Source: Rebecca billardiae RCC1528
Lineage: Eukaryota > Haptophyta
Direction of reading: 5' to 3'
Assembly: GCA_965240325.2 (NCBI GenBank)
Contig: OZ251228.1
Location: forward strand, 930,001 to 994,000
DNA length: 64,000 nucleotides
Below the pieces are notes generated by a model. The model saw only the letters and a program-made list of their open reading frames with translations, was not told where the DNA came from and ran no database searches. The translations under genes and the position numbers were made by a program. Shown piece after piece: positions 28,001 through 37,417 of the stretch (the first letter of the stretch is position 1; every line of letters starts with the position of its first letter).

Positions 28001-30797
28001 CTCCGCCCGCACGTTGCGCCCAGCAAGCTCGTCCCAGCAGCGGCAGCCATTCCGTCGCCGCGCGGCGGCCATTCCGTCACCTCGCGGCGGCCATTCCGTC
28101 ACCAGCCTGCAGCCACTGCTCGGCGCGCATCTCGGAGCGCGCGGCGAGGACGCTGGCGGAGACACAGCCACGCTCGGCAGCGTCGAGCACCGATGCCGCG
28201 AGCGGCTGCGCCGCCGTGCGCGCGTCTCCGCCGGCACGCCGCGCCCGACAAGCTCGCCCCAGCAGCGGCAGCCATTCCGTCGCCTCGCGGCGGCCATTCC
28301 GTCACCTCGCGGCAGCCATTCCGTCACCGGCCTGCAGCCACTGCTCGGCGCGCATCTCGGAGCGCGCGGCGAGGACGCCGGCGGAGACACAGCCACGCTC
28401 GGCAGCGTCGAGCACCGATGCCGCGAGTGGCTGCGCCACCGTGCGCGCGTCTCCGCCCGCACGTTGCGCCCAGCAAGCTCGTCCCAGCAGCGGCAGCCAT
28501 TCCGTCGCCGCGCGGCGGCCATTCCGTCACCTCGCGGCGGCCATTGTGTCACCGGCCTGCAGCCACCGCTCGGCGCGCATCTCGGAGCGCGCGGCGAGGA
28601 CGCGCGCGGAGACACAGCCACGCTCGGCAGCGTCGAGCACCGATGCCGCGAGCGGCTGCGCCGCCGTGCGCGCGTCTCCGCCCACACGCCGCGCCCGACA
28701 ATCTCGCCCCAGCAGCGGCAGCCATTCCGTCGCCGCGCGGCGGCCATTCCGTCACCTCGCGGCGGCCATTCCGTCACCGGCCTGCAGCCACCGCTCGGCG
28801 CGCATCTCGGAGCGCGCGGCGAGGACGCCGGCGGAGACACAGCCACGCTCGGCAGCGTCGAGCACCGATGACGCGAGTGGCTGCGCCACCGTGCGCGCGT
28901 CTCCGCCCGCACGTTGCGCCCAGCAAGCTCGTCCGAGCAGCGGCAGCCATTCCGTCGCCGCGCGGCGGCCATTCCGTCACCTTGCGGCGGCCATTCCTTC
29001 ACCAGCCTGCAGCCACTGCTCGGCGCGCATCTCGGAGCGCGCGGCGAGGACGCGCGCGGAGACACAGCCACGCTCGGCAGCGTCGAGCGCCGATGCCGTG
29101 AGCGGCTGCGCCGCTGTGCGCGCGTCTCCGCCCGCACGCCGCGCCCAGCAAGCTCGTCCGAGCAGCGGCAGCCATTCCGTCGCCGCGCGGCGGCCATTCC
29201 TTCACCTCGCGGCGGCCATTCCGTCACCGGCCTGCAGCCACTGCTCGGCGCGCATCTCGGAGCGCGCGGCGAGGACGCCGGCGGAGACACAGCCACGCTC
29301 GGCAGCGTCGAGCACCGATGCCGCGAGTGGCTGCGTCACCGTGCGCGCGTCTCCGCCCGCACGTTGCGCCCAGCAAGCTCGTCCGAGCAGCGGCAGCCAT
29401 TCCGTCGCCGCGCGGCGGCCATTCCGTCACCTCGCGGCGGCCATTCCGTCACCGGCCTGCAGCCACTGCTCGGCGCGCATCTCGGAGCGCGCGGCGAGGA
29501 CGCCGGCGGAGACACAGCCACGCTCGGCAGCGTCGAGCACCGATGCCGCGAGTGGCTGCGCCACCGTGCGCGCGTCTCCGCCCGCACGTTGCGCCCAGCA
29601 AGCTCGTCCGAGCAGCGGCAGCCATTCCGTCGCCGCGCGGCGGCCATTCCGTCACCTCGCGGCGGCCATTCCGTCACCAGCCTGCAGCCACTGCTCGGCG
29701 CGCATCTCGGAGCGCGCGGCGAGGACGCGCGCGGAGACACAGCCACGCTCGGCAGCGTCGAGCACCGATGCCGCGAGCGGCTGCGCCGCCGTGCGCGCGT
29801 CTCCGCCGGCACGCCGCGCCCGACAATCTCGCCCCAGCAGCGGCAGCCATTCCGTCGCCGCGCGGCGGCCATTCCGTCACCTCGCGGCGGCCATTCCGTC
29901 ACCGGCCTGCAGCCACCGCTCGGCGCGCATCTCGGAGCGCGCGGCGAGGACGCCGGCGGAGACACAGCCACGCTCGGCAGCGTCGAGCACCGATGCCGCG
30001 AGTGGCTGCGCCACCGTGCGCGCGTCTCCGCCCGCACGTTGCGCCCAGCAAGCTCGTCCGAGCAGCGGCAGCCATTCCGTCGCCGCGCGGCGGCCATTCC
30101 GTCACCTCGCGGCGGCCATTCCGTCACCAGCCTGCAGCCACCGCTCGGCGCGCATCTCGGAGCGCGCGGCGAGAACGCCGGCGGAGACACAGCCACGCTC
30201 GGCAACGTCGAGCGCCGATGCCGCGAGCGGCTGCGCCACCGTGCGCGCGTCTCCGCCTGCACGCTGCGCCCAACAGCTCGTCCCAGCAGCGGCAGCCATT
30301 CCGTCGCCGCGCGGCGGCCATTCCGTCACCTCGCGGCGGCCATTCCGTCACCAGCCTGCAGCCACCGCTCGGAGCGCATCTCGGAGCGCGCGGCGAGGGC
30401 GCCGGCGGAGACACAGCCACGCTCGGCAACGTCGAGCGCCGATGCCGCGAGCGGCTGCGCCACCGTGCGCGCGTCTCCGCCTGCACGCTGCGCCCAACAG
30501 CTCGTCCCAGCAGCGGCAGCCATTCCGTCGCCGCGCGGCGGCCATTCCGTCACCTCGCGGCGGCCATTCCGTCACCAGCCTGCAGCCACCGCTCGGAGCG
30601 CATCTCGGAGCGCGCGGCGAGGGCGCCGGCGGAGACACAGCCACGCTTGGCAACGTCGAGCACCGATGCCGCGAGCGGCTGCGCAGCCGTGCGCGCGTCT
30701 CGGCCCGCACGCCGCGCCCGACAGCTCGTCCCAGCAGCGGCAGCCATTCCGTCACCTCGCGGCGGCCATTCCGTCGCCTCGCCCGGCCGCCCTCGAG

Positions 30798-30829
30798 GAA
30801 CCGCCGTTACATGCATGTAACGGCGGTTC
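30798..30829. repeat. 32-bp perfect palindrome at the array inversion point
   Basis: The sequence reads GAACCGCCGTTACATG followed directly by its exact reverse complement, with no loop. It separates the last direct monomer (ending about 30,780) from inverted monomers (from about 30,838), so it sits at the point where array orientation flips. Confidence 0.95.
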
Positions 30830-30837
30830 TTTAGGGT

Positions 30838-31265
30838 ATGGCCGCGCGCGTGTGGGCGGAGACGCGCGCACGGCGGCGCAGCCATTCGCGGCATCTGCGC
30901 TCGACGCTGCCAAGCGTGGCTGTGTCTCCGCCGGCGTCCTCGCTGCTGGGACGAGCTGTTGGGCGTGGCGTGCAGGCGGAGACGCGCGCACGGCGGTGCA
31001 GCCGATCGCGGTATCGGGGCTCGACGCTGCCGAGCATGGCTGTGTCTCTGCGCGCGTCCTCGCCGCGCGCTCCGAGATGCGCGCCGAGCGGTGGCTGCAG
31101 GCTGGTGACGGAATGGCCGCCGCGAGGTGACGGAATGGCCGCCGCGCGGCGACGGAATGGCTGCCGCTGCTGGGACGAGCTGTCGGGCGCGGCGTGCGGG
31201 CGGAGACGCGCGCACGGCTGCGCAGCCGCTCGCGGCATCGGCGCTCGACGGTGCCGAGCCTGGCT
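30838..31265 (-). repeat. Inverted, truncated satellite monomers closing the array
   Basis: The monomer now reads in reverse complement: GGCGGAGACGCGCGCACGGC, then GCTGTGTCTCCGCCGGCG, then TGACGGAATGGCCGCCGCG. The first inverted unit jumps from GCGTCCTCG straight to CTGCTGGGACGAGCTG at about 30,949, skipping about half a monomer. The second is nearly complete and the third stops at about 31,265. The CTGCGCGCGTCCTCG form at about 31,050 belongs to the right-hand subfamily of the direct array, so the inversion involved the right-edge subfamily. Confidence 0.9.
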
Positions 31266-31266
31266 T

Positions 31267-31450
31267 AACTCAGAATAAGCGACGCACACAGCTAAGGCAG
31301 GCGACATTGACGTTCGCCAACTGTCACCACCCAAGAAGTCGTCGCTGATCGGGTAGCGCCCTCGGAAGATTCGTTCAGCCGTCCGCATGCGAGGCCTAGA
31401 TGAGGCCACTTCGGCCTCCCCTCGCGGCGCGCCAGCGCCCGTCGGCCTAG
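31267..31450 (+). repeat. Diverged copy of a dispersed repeat at the array edge
   Basis: From CAGAATAAGCGACGCACACA onward this stretch aligns with 52,614-52,800 and 63,275-63,460. Shared blocks are CGCCAACTGTCACC, TTCGTTCAGCCGTCCGC, GCGAGGCCT and CGCGCCAGCGCCCGTCG. It is more diverged than the other two copies are from each other. No conserved reading frame spans the copies. The satellite array therefore abuts an older member of the same dispersed repeat found in the right part of the window. Confidence 0.8.
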
Positions 31451-31511
31451 CCTGTCCGGCTGTCTTCCGCTGGAGTGCGGATCTAGAGTCGGACAGCCTG
31501 TAGACCGCCGT

Positions 31512-32924
31512 TAAATTCGTCAGCACGGTGGCCGCCGCGTGATTCGCGGCAAGTCGCGACCATACATCTGGGAGCGCCTACAGCTCGCCGCGCAGGAGGC
31601 GCCCGCTGTGCCCAACCGTGAACCGGCAGCCTTACTGCGTGCTTCACCTCCTCTTGGGTGAGGTGGCACCCAAGGCACGCCAGGCTGATCATCGCACCAT
31701 CATCTACTACAGTCTCGCCAAGGACATCACAGAGGATGTCGAGAACACCCACATCTGGCTCCTGCGGCAGCAGCTCAGCTCTCTCCCGCCGGACGACCGC
31801 CGCGGGCACCTCATCCAGAACGTGGACCGTGCCATACTCGCGTTCGTGGGCGCGCTCCCGATCGGCAGTGCGGCGGTCCAACACCAGGGTGAGTGGCTCG
31901 AGATCGCGGCGCGCGCGTTCCGGATCCCCAGCCCGATCTGCGCGCCGCTGGCTCAGGCCGGGGCGTACGTGCCCACGCGCTCGGGCCCCGGCGTCCGGGT
32001 GGACGCGTCCAGCGACGCGCTTCTTAGCGCGTCCGGCCGCAACGCGCTCCCCGGCGACCACGTCGCACGCTGCCGGCAAGACCTGGAGATCCGCGTGCTG
32101 GCGGGGTGCTTCCGCACGTACGCCGGCCGCCGTGCCGGAGGACATCTACATCTTCGGCTCGGTGCACGCCCAGTCCGCCGCCCAGGCGCAGGCGGCGCTC
32201 GGCACGGACCGCAAGCGCGTGCCGGGGATGGACCTGGTTGCCGAGGTGCACGGCAACTGGAACCTGCTCGAGGTTAAGACCATCTCGCTGTGCCCGTCGC
32301 GCTACAAGTTCAGCTACGGCCGCAACGGCGCAGTGCACCACCGCGCGGAACTCGTCCCGCGCGAGCGGCGCAAGCAGCTGCAGGACCTCGACCGCGAGGA
32401 CTTCGGCACGCTTGATGGCCAGGTGGGCCCGTACGAGGCGCGGCTCGACACCTTCCCCGCGATCGTCCCGATCGTCCTTGGGGCGTTCGGCGAGTGGAGC
32501 GCGGAGGCGGTGGACCTCGTCGTCAAGAAGATCGCCAAGATGGGGCGGGACACGTGGCGCGCGCGCCTCCCACCCGTCCCAGCCCCTACATCAAGGCTCC
32601 CTGGTATTGAAAAATACCTGCAGCTGTTCGTTGCCAGCCCATTTCATAGTCACTGAGCTCAAAACCTGCCGTCGGCAGGTTTTGAGCCCGCTGAGCCGAA
32701 GACGGGCTCACGGGCTTTCTGGGACGACGGGTGGCGGGCCCTCGCGCCCCGCCGCCGAGCGCGCGCTGCTCGGCACCATGCGGCGCGAGCTGGGCATGTG
32801 CTGCCTGCGTGGCCAGGCCAAGATGCTCATCGCCCGCGCGCGCATGGCGCACGTGCACCCCGGGGCACGCGCCCGCGGGGGCGCTGCGCACGACTACGAC
32901 TTCTTCGAGACGATCGACGGCTGA
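31512..32924 (+). pseudogene. Broken mobile-element-like ORF with possible PD-(D/E)XK motif
   Basis: A protein-like reading is split over several frames. One frame (about 31,512-31,620) reads through RGKSRPYIWERL. The next (about 31,620-32,130) contains HRTIIYYSLAKD and IQNVDRAILAFVGALP. The third (about 32,130-32,590) contains PEDIYIFGSVHAQ, GMDLV, LLEVKTIS and IVLGAFGEWSAEAVD. The last (about 32,735-32,924) contains RRELGMCCLRGQAK and ends DYDFFETIDG-stop. No GT-AG pair explains the joins, so I read them as frameshifts, plus an insertion with a hairpin at 32,657-32,687. The spacing GMD...EVK resembles the Asp and Glu-x-Lys of PD-(D/E)XK nucleases, but this is only motif-level inference. I do not recognise the family. 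The setting among repeats suggests mobile-element origin. Confidence 0.5.
32657..32687. repeat. 31-bp near-perfect hairpin
   Basis: GCTCAAAACCTGCCG is followed by a single T and then the exact reverse complement. It lies in a short non-coding insertion between the third and fourth segments of the broken ORF. Confidence 0.9.
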
Positions 32925-33490
32925 CGACGCGTGGTGCCCACCGCGACCATCGCGGTTGTGGCTTGTGCGCGCGCGTCGACGCCGCAGACGGTGCGGTGCG
33001 TCGGGCTTCCGCTCGGCGATGGAGTGATATGGGCGACTACGAAGGGGGAGGGGGAGGGCGACTGCGAGGAGCGCTGCTCCTGGTAGTGCTTGTCTCTGAG
33101 ACTGGCCGCTCCTACTGGTGCTTGTCTCTGACTCTGCTGAGACCGGGTCCGGGCCGATCTGCTAATGCAGCTAAAGCTTACTGACGCTGACCGCGTAGTG
33201 ACCGCGCCTGCCCGGTGCCCTGATGATGGCCCTCGATTGGCAGCATGAGCATATAATATCGTCTGATGAGAGATGTATATGTGTGTGTGTGTGTATATAT
33301 ATATATATTATATTATCTGATATATATATATATCATTTATTGGCCGGGTCATACATCAGTCACCGCTGTCACCGTGTCTCTGCCGCAGAGTGAGACTACT
33401 GAGAGTCCGAGACGGACCGAGACCTTGAGTGCCGCGGCGCTGGCGGCAGGCGCAGTCCGATGTCACTTCCGAAAGTATAGCCGCTGCTCG
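32925..33490. other. Intergenic, with GT/AT dinucleotide tract
   Basis: I see no gene here. It holds repeated phrases such as CTGGTAGTGCTTGTCTCTGA and ACTGGTGCTTGTCTCTGA (about 33,078-33,135) and an AT-rich GTGTGTGT/ATATATAT tract at about 33,279-33,340. Downstream it forms the 3' flank of the minus-strand DCN1-like gene. Confidence 0.6.
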
Positions 33491-34646
33491 TCACTCAACA
33501 CTCATGGCAGTGAGGCTGAGCTTTGGTCTTGCCCATGCAACGAAGTCGTCGATGAGCACTGGCCATGCCCCTGATGGCGATGCCGTGCACATCGCATGCG
33601 CAGTAGCAGCGGCAAACATCAATTGCGTGCGGGTGGGGGTCGAGTCGGCATGCAGGTGAGGAGGGGGGGCGGTCCAGGTCAAATGGAGGCATATCGCACC
33701 AACAATGCACAGCCGCACATGTGCGAGTGTGCACGTATGTCCAGGTCAGGGCATGGCACATTATTTTCTCTCCTGTCGTGAGATTGAAGTCGCACTCGCA
33801 GTGCACACGCACCTTCCTCATCATAGTCACCAAGATCGGGGCTCACCTGCGTGGCGAACTCGAGCAGCAGTGCCCACGTGTCGCGCGGGATGGCGTGCTT
33901 GTGCTGCTCGGTGAGGAATGCGATCCACTGCTCGATGAGCGCGAAGCGGCCGGTGAGCAGCAGCCGCCACATCTCGACCGCGGTGTCGAGTGCGAGCGAC
34001 TTCTGCCCCGGCTCCGAGGAGCGTGCGTAGTCGAATGCGTACAGGTAGAACGAGCGGAAGTCCTCCGGGTCCTCAATCTCCTGACGCAGCTCGGGCAGCT
34101 TGTTCCGCAGCGACTCGATGCTGTCACAGCCGAGTTCCGCAAGCCCGTCGACGAACTCGGCGCGTGTGAACTCGAGCACCACCTTTGCCTGCATCTGCCA
34201 GGCGAGCACGAGCAGCACGATGTCCGTGGGCTCGATGCCGAGGTCGTGGCATAGGCGCTGCGTGCCCTCCACGTCCACCTTGTCCCCCGATGCATCCTTG
34301 TACTTGTCGAAGACGGCGTCGATCTTGGAGGCGTCCACCTCAGGGCCGTCATCTGCCGTGTCGCCCAGTCCGCCGTTGGTGAAGAAGGCGTCGAGCGCGA
34401 GCTCGACATTCCAATCGAAAGCCGCGAGAAGCTGGCCGGCCAGCTTCTCGCTGGAGGGACATGCAGGGTGCGCGCGCGCGCGCGCGCGCATGCACGTGTC
34501 AGCGCGGAGCGAACATACGCACGCACCCACGCACGCGCTCGCAAGAGCGCGGCCCTGCGCACGCACGGCGTGCGCACGCACGAGCATTGCGTGAAGCTGA
34601 CGAACTGCTTGATCTGCTCCCTCTGGCCCTGCGCGCAGCGGGACAC
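33491..34646 (-). CDS. DCUN1D1: DCN1-like protein (cullin neddylation scaffold), 3 exons
   Basis: DCN1 proteins promote transfer of NEDD8 to cullins by binding the NEDD8 E2 and the cullin together. Exons on the minus strand are 34,646-34,582, 34,450-33,813 and 33,570-33,491, with GT-AG introns of 131 and 242 bp. The joined protein is 260 residues, against 259 for human DCUN1D1. The N-terminal part (QIKQFVSFTQ, then SEKLAGQLLAAFDWNVELAL) is UBA-like. The rest is the PONY domain: DASKIDAVFDKYKD, GTQRLCHDLGIEPTD, MWRLLLTGRF, IPRDTWALLLEF, and GAWPVLIDDFVAWARP across the last junction. The first codon at the position matching the human Met is GTG (34,646). A short upstream coding exon joined at CCCGCGCAG (about 34,673) is possible, so the start is unresolved. 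Intron 1 contains a (CG)n tract. The gene diverges from the plus-strand gene at 34,971. Confidence 0.9.
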
Positions 34647-34970
34647 GACCGGCGCACTGCGTGCTGAGCTGCGCGGGCGCGGATTGCGCGGATTGCGTGT
34701 GGCTTATGCCGCCCGGCGTGGCCGCGCGCACCATCTCGCACGGCGCGCCGGCGCGCGAACTGAGAGTCCTGGCGCCAAGCGGCAGGTGGCACAGCCGTGG
34801 CGACTCAAGTGGCGAGCGCGGCGGTGGCTCAGCTTGCCCCGGGAAATCTCGCTGCTGCGAGATCGATCAGGCGAGTCGGAGACGCTGGCTGGCTCCACGA
34901 TGGCGTCGCGGCATCGCGGACCACTCCCCTCTCAACTGCTGGCCGCCTTGGCTTAGGTACTTCCGTGAGC
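34647..34970. promoter_or_regulatory. Candidate bidirectional promoter between DCN1-like and GH130-like genes
   Basis: These 324 bp separate two divergently read genes and must hold the 5' ends of both unless further exons lie elsewhere. I see no TATA box. The only strong features are GC-rich palindromic stretches such as GGCGCGCCGGCGCGC near 34,743. The assignment is by position only. Confidence 0.35.
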
Positions 34971-36605
34971 ATGTGGTTTGAGAGTCGGGCTGGCTACGCT
35001 CCCGTCGCTTCCTCCGCGGAGGCCGCCGACGCGGACACAGGCGACAGCCTGCAGCCTGCGGACCGCACACGATGCACGATGGGTCGAGCTGCGGCCATTG
35101 TCACCGCATGTGCGCTCGCTTTGAGCGCGGGCGTCGCGGGGTTTTACTGGGGAAGGCACGTGTGGGGCATTGCAATGGCAGCGGATGACAGCGTTGACGC
35201 GACCGCGCCACACGCATCTCCGCGTGTGAACGCGACGACCGGCGTTCTGATACAATCGGTGCGGCCGAGTCTCCCAGGAGCGCCTTCGATGCTCGATGCC
35301 GTGTCCCGCGAGTACCCGGACGCGATGCTCTTCACTCCGGATCCGCATGTGCGCGGCGTCATCCACGACGAAGAGCGCGCGGGCTGCCTGCTTCAAGGCG
35401 CGCCATTCGTCCTGGACGTCGGGCCGCGCGTGCTCCACTTCCCCGTGCCGCCGGGCTTCCAGGCGTACAACCCTTCGCTCGTGCAGCTCGGCGGCGGCTT
35501 CCTCCTGAGCTACCGCGCCGACTGGCAGCACGGTTGCACGGTCGAGCCGAACGGGGTGAAGCGCCAGTTCAACAGCAGGCCCGGCGAACGCTTCAGTGCT
35601 ATCGTGCGCACGGACGCATCATTTGCACCCGTTGGCAGACCTCGGGTGCTCGACGCGTGCGGCGGTGAGCAGCCCGGCGCTAATGTGGACATCATCAACA
35701 CGACGACTGCCGGCAGTTCCGTCGGGACGCAGCTGATCGACGTGCGGCTGATGCGCGACGGCAGGCACGGCGAGCTGTGGCTGACATACTTGCCTGCTGC
35801 AGACATGAGCAAGGGCAACGAGGGGCTCAGCGACTCATGCCGCCAATGCTGCTTCGCGTGCAAGCGCTCGACGCACGTTGGCCGCCTGCGGCTCGGCGGC
35901 GACGGAGGCGCGTGGAGCGCCCGGATTGCCGAGGTAGTGCCGCTGTGCGAGAGTGTGGTCCGAGGGCGCAACCATGCGCTCTTCATTTCTGCCGCGCGGC
36001 CGCGCGTGCAGGTGTGGCTGCACCCCGTCGTCGTCGTGGCAGACGTGCCACCATCGGCCGTCGTCGGCCACCCCACAGGCTTTCAGCCGCACACGGAGGT
36101 CGCCTCAAGCGAGCTGCGCCTGTCGCCCACCCGCGCGCGAGAGGGGCGAGCGTGTGACCACCTTTCCGTCTCGGGCACGACCTCGCTCCTGCGCGTCGAC
36201 GGCCTTCGCGACGCTCTTGGCTCCGACGTCCCTGCCGCGGGGCTGCTCGGGGTCGGGCACGTGCACCATGGCAAGGTGCACAAAGTCGCCTACTTCGCCT
36301 CGCACTACATGCACTTCTTCTATGTCCTCGCGCTGGAGGCGCCGCACTACATGGTCGCGCACTCGGCAGAATTCTGCCTCCCGCACTCGGCCACAGATCG
36401 GCGCTGCGAGGTGGTGCAATTCGTCACCGGCATTGAGTTCAGCCACGACCGCGAGTCTCTGATTCTCACGTACGGCGTGAACGACTGCGAGAGCAAGCTC
36501 GCTAGACTGGAGATGGCGCAGCTGTGGCGGCTCCTGCGCGGCCGCGTGCCATCCGCGCGGCCGCGCAATCGGACCGCCACAACGCAGGACGACGCCAGGT
36601 CGTAG
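34971..36605 (+). CDS. Type II membrane protein with GH130-like beta-propeller glycosidase domain
   Basis: A single exon of 544 residues from the ATG at 34,971; the frame upstream has no in-frame ATG. Residues 1-38 are a short cytosolic tail. About 39-60 (GRAAAIVTACALALSAGVAG) is one hydrophobic span, giving a type II, Golgi-like topology. The luminal part has features I associate with GH130/GH43-type five-bladed propellers: AYNPSLVQLGGGFLLSYRA (about 165), QLIDVRLM...GELWLTYLP, GTTSLLRV...GLLGVGHVHHGK, and FSHDRESLILTYGVNDCES near residue 500. Many cysteines (SCRQCCFACK) suggest disulphides. A role in glycan processing or synthesis is inferred; the substrate and catalytic activity are unknown. 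It could also be a non-enzymatic propeller domain attached to Golgi glycosylation. Confidence 0.65.
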   Translation: MWFESRAGYAPVASSAEAADADTGDSLQPADRTRCTMGRAAAIVTACALALSAGVAGFYWGRHVWGIAMAADDSVDATAPHASPRVNATTGVLIQSVRPSLPGAPSMLDAVSREYPDAMLFTPDPHVRGVIHDEERAGCLLQGAPFVLDVGPRVLHFPVPPGFQAYNPSLVQLGGGFLLSYRADWQHGCTVEPNGVKRQFNSRPGERFSAIVRTDASFAPVGRPRVLDACGGEQPGANVDIINTTTAGSSVGTQLIDVRLMRDGRHGELWLTYLPAADMSKGNEGLSDSCRQCCFACKRSTHVGRLRLGGDGGAWSARIAEVVPLCESVVRGRNHALFISAARPRVQVWLHPVVVVADVPPSAVVGHPTGFQPHTEVASSELRLSPTRAREGRACDHLSVSGTTSLLRVDGLRDALGSDVPAAGLLGVGHVHHGKVHKVAYFASHYMHFFYVLALEAPHYMVAHSAEFCLPHSATDRRCEVVQFVTGIEFSHDRESLILTYGVNDCESKLARLEMAQLWRLLRGRVPSARPRNRTATTQDDARS

Positions 36606-37417
36606 TGCACGGCACCGTGCTGCGCCCGGCTGGCGTCCGCCAATGATAACGAGTGTAGTCGCGCGGCGCGTAGTGAATAGTGAGCCGTGCACGCGGTCGC
36701 GCAGCTAACTACTGACTCCGGCTTCCGTCCACCACCCGCCCCCCCCCACGGGCCCCAACCCCCAGTCCGGTCACTGGAGCGTTATACATGGTCAGTCAGT
36801 GCCACCGTGCCTGCCCGCGCCAGCAAGTCTGTCTGCAGCGCTGGACGGGCGGACCTAGGAGGACGAGCTGCGCGAACTTTTTGAAGGAGGACGCGCACCG
36901 CGCCTCCTCCTCCGCACGCTGCTAGCTTCATCCGGGGCCATGCGGCGTTTTGCTGCCGACCAGCTCAAGTTCCACGACTGGTCACGGTTCGGCTTGCGAC
37001 CTAGCCGCTGCAAGGTGCTTGCAAGAAGGTATGGAGCGCTCAGTGGAACTTGAGCCGGGATGGAACTTTAGCCCGCATGTCCCAGCAAAGTGCCCCATCT
37101 TGGCGTGGCTGGCACGCTCGGCACACGCTCCTGAGCGCTCGCTTTGCGGTGCGGCAGGCCTTGGGCAGCCCAGGCAGACATGCCGCAACCGAATTACCGG
37201 GCCATGCGCGCACCACATCCGCGCTACATGGCCTGCGCGCTGGAGGACTGAGAGTCAATGCCTTACAGGTGGATACCAGGTACGGGTGAACTGGACAGTG
37301 GCCGACCAAACTCACGCGGAGGCCTCTCTGGGAGCATTGGGGTCGAAGGGGGGCCAGGGACGGACTACAGGGGGTCCCTGGAGTTCCGCCGCAGCGCGCT
37401 TTCTGCGCTGCCGACCG
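36606..37417. other. Intergenic, no gene recognised
   Basis: No supported coding sequence. It includes a C-rich tract at about 36,737-36,750 and short open frames without recognisable motifs. A 16-base phrase TGGAACTTGAGCCGGG (about 37,043) has a near inverted match at about 38,858, consistent with repeat debris. Confidence 0.5.

Larger units (their letters stand above)
1..30780 (+). repeat. 224/225-bp GC-rich tandem satellite array, about 137 direct monomers
   Basis: The whole stretch is head-to-tail copies of one monomer. The monomer carries a single CTGCAG, the segments GCGCGCATCTCGGAGCGCGC and GAGACACAGCCACGCT, and three successive CCATTCCGTC blocks spaced 22 bp apart. Monomers with CCCAGCAAGCTCG are 225 bp; those with CCCAACAGCTCG are 224 bp. 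Some units have lost one 22-bp block (near 13,800, 18,720, 20,945 and 21,600), and two carry a small CAGCCAGC expansion (near 22,285 and 24,985). Monomers on the left are more uniform. From about 26,350 a subfamily with GACGCGCGCGG in place of GACGCCGGCGG appears. The left edge is outside the window. No gene interrupts the array. The consensus contains no TAA, TAG or TGA on the plus strand, so very long reading frames arise, but all three forward frames are open alike and 224-bp units shift the frame. I therefore call it satellite DNA, not a gene. Confidence 0.97.

Noticed and set aside
6-29101. Giant plus-strand reading frames (up to about 5,260 codons) as genes for Arg/Ala-rich repeat proteins
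   Set aside because: All three forward frames are open over the same DNA, many starts are non-ATG, 224-bp units change frame, and the array shows satellite-type higher-order structure. Listed as satellite.
1-30780. CRISPR array
   Set aside because: Regular spacing comes from a homogeneous 225-bp monomer; there are no short repeats separated by unique spacers and the genes are eukaryotic.
30829-30837. CTTTAGGGT as a telomere repeat at the array end
   Set aside because: Only one unit; a telomere or interstitial telomeric tract needs several.
114-31526. Dozens of minus-strand frames of 60-640 codons in the array
   Set aside because: They recur with the monomer and are by-products of the satellite sequence.
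32657-32700. Helitron 3' end (hairpin followed by CTRR)
   Set aside because: A hairpin followed by CTGA is present, but there is no TC 5' end, no AT insertion site and no Rep/helicase sequence; a match this short is expected by chance.
33266-33345. Plus-strand frame starting MRDVYVCVCVYIYI
   Set aside because: Encoded by a GT/AT dinucleotide tract; no evidence of a gene.
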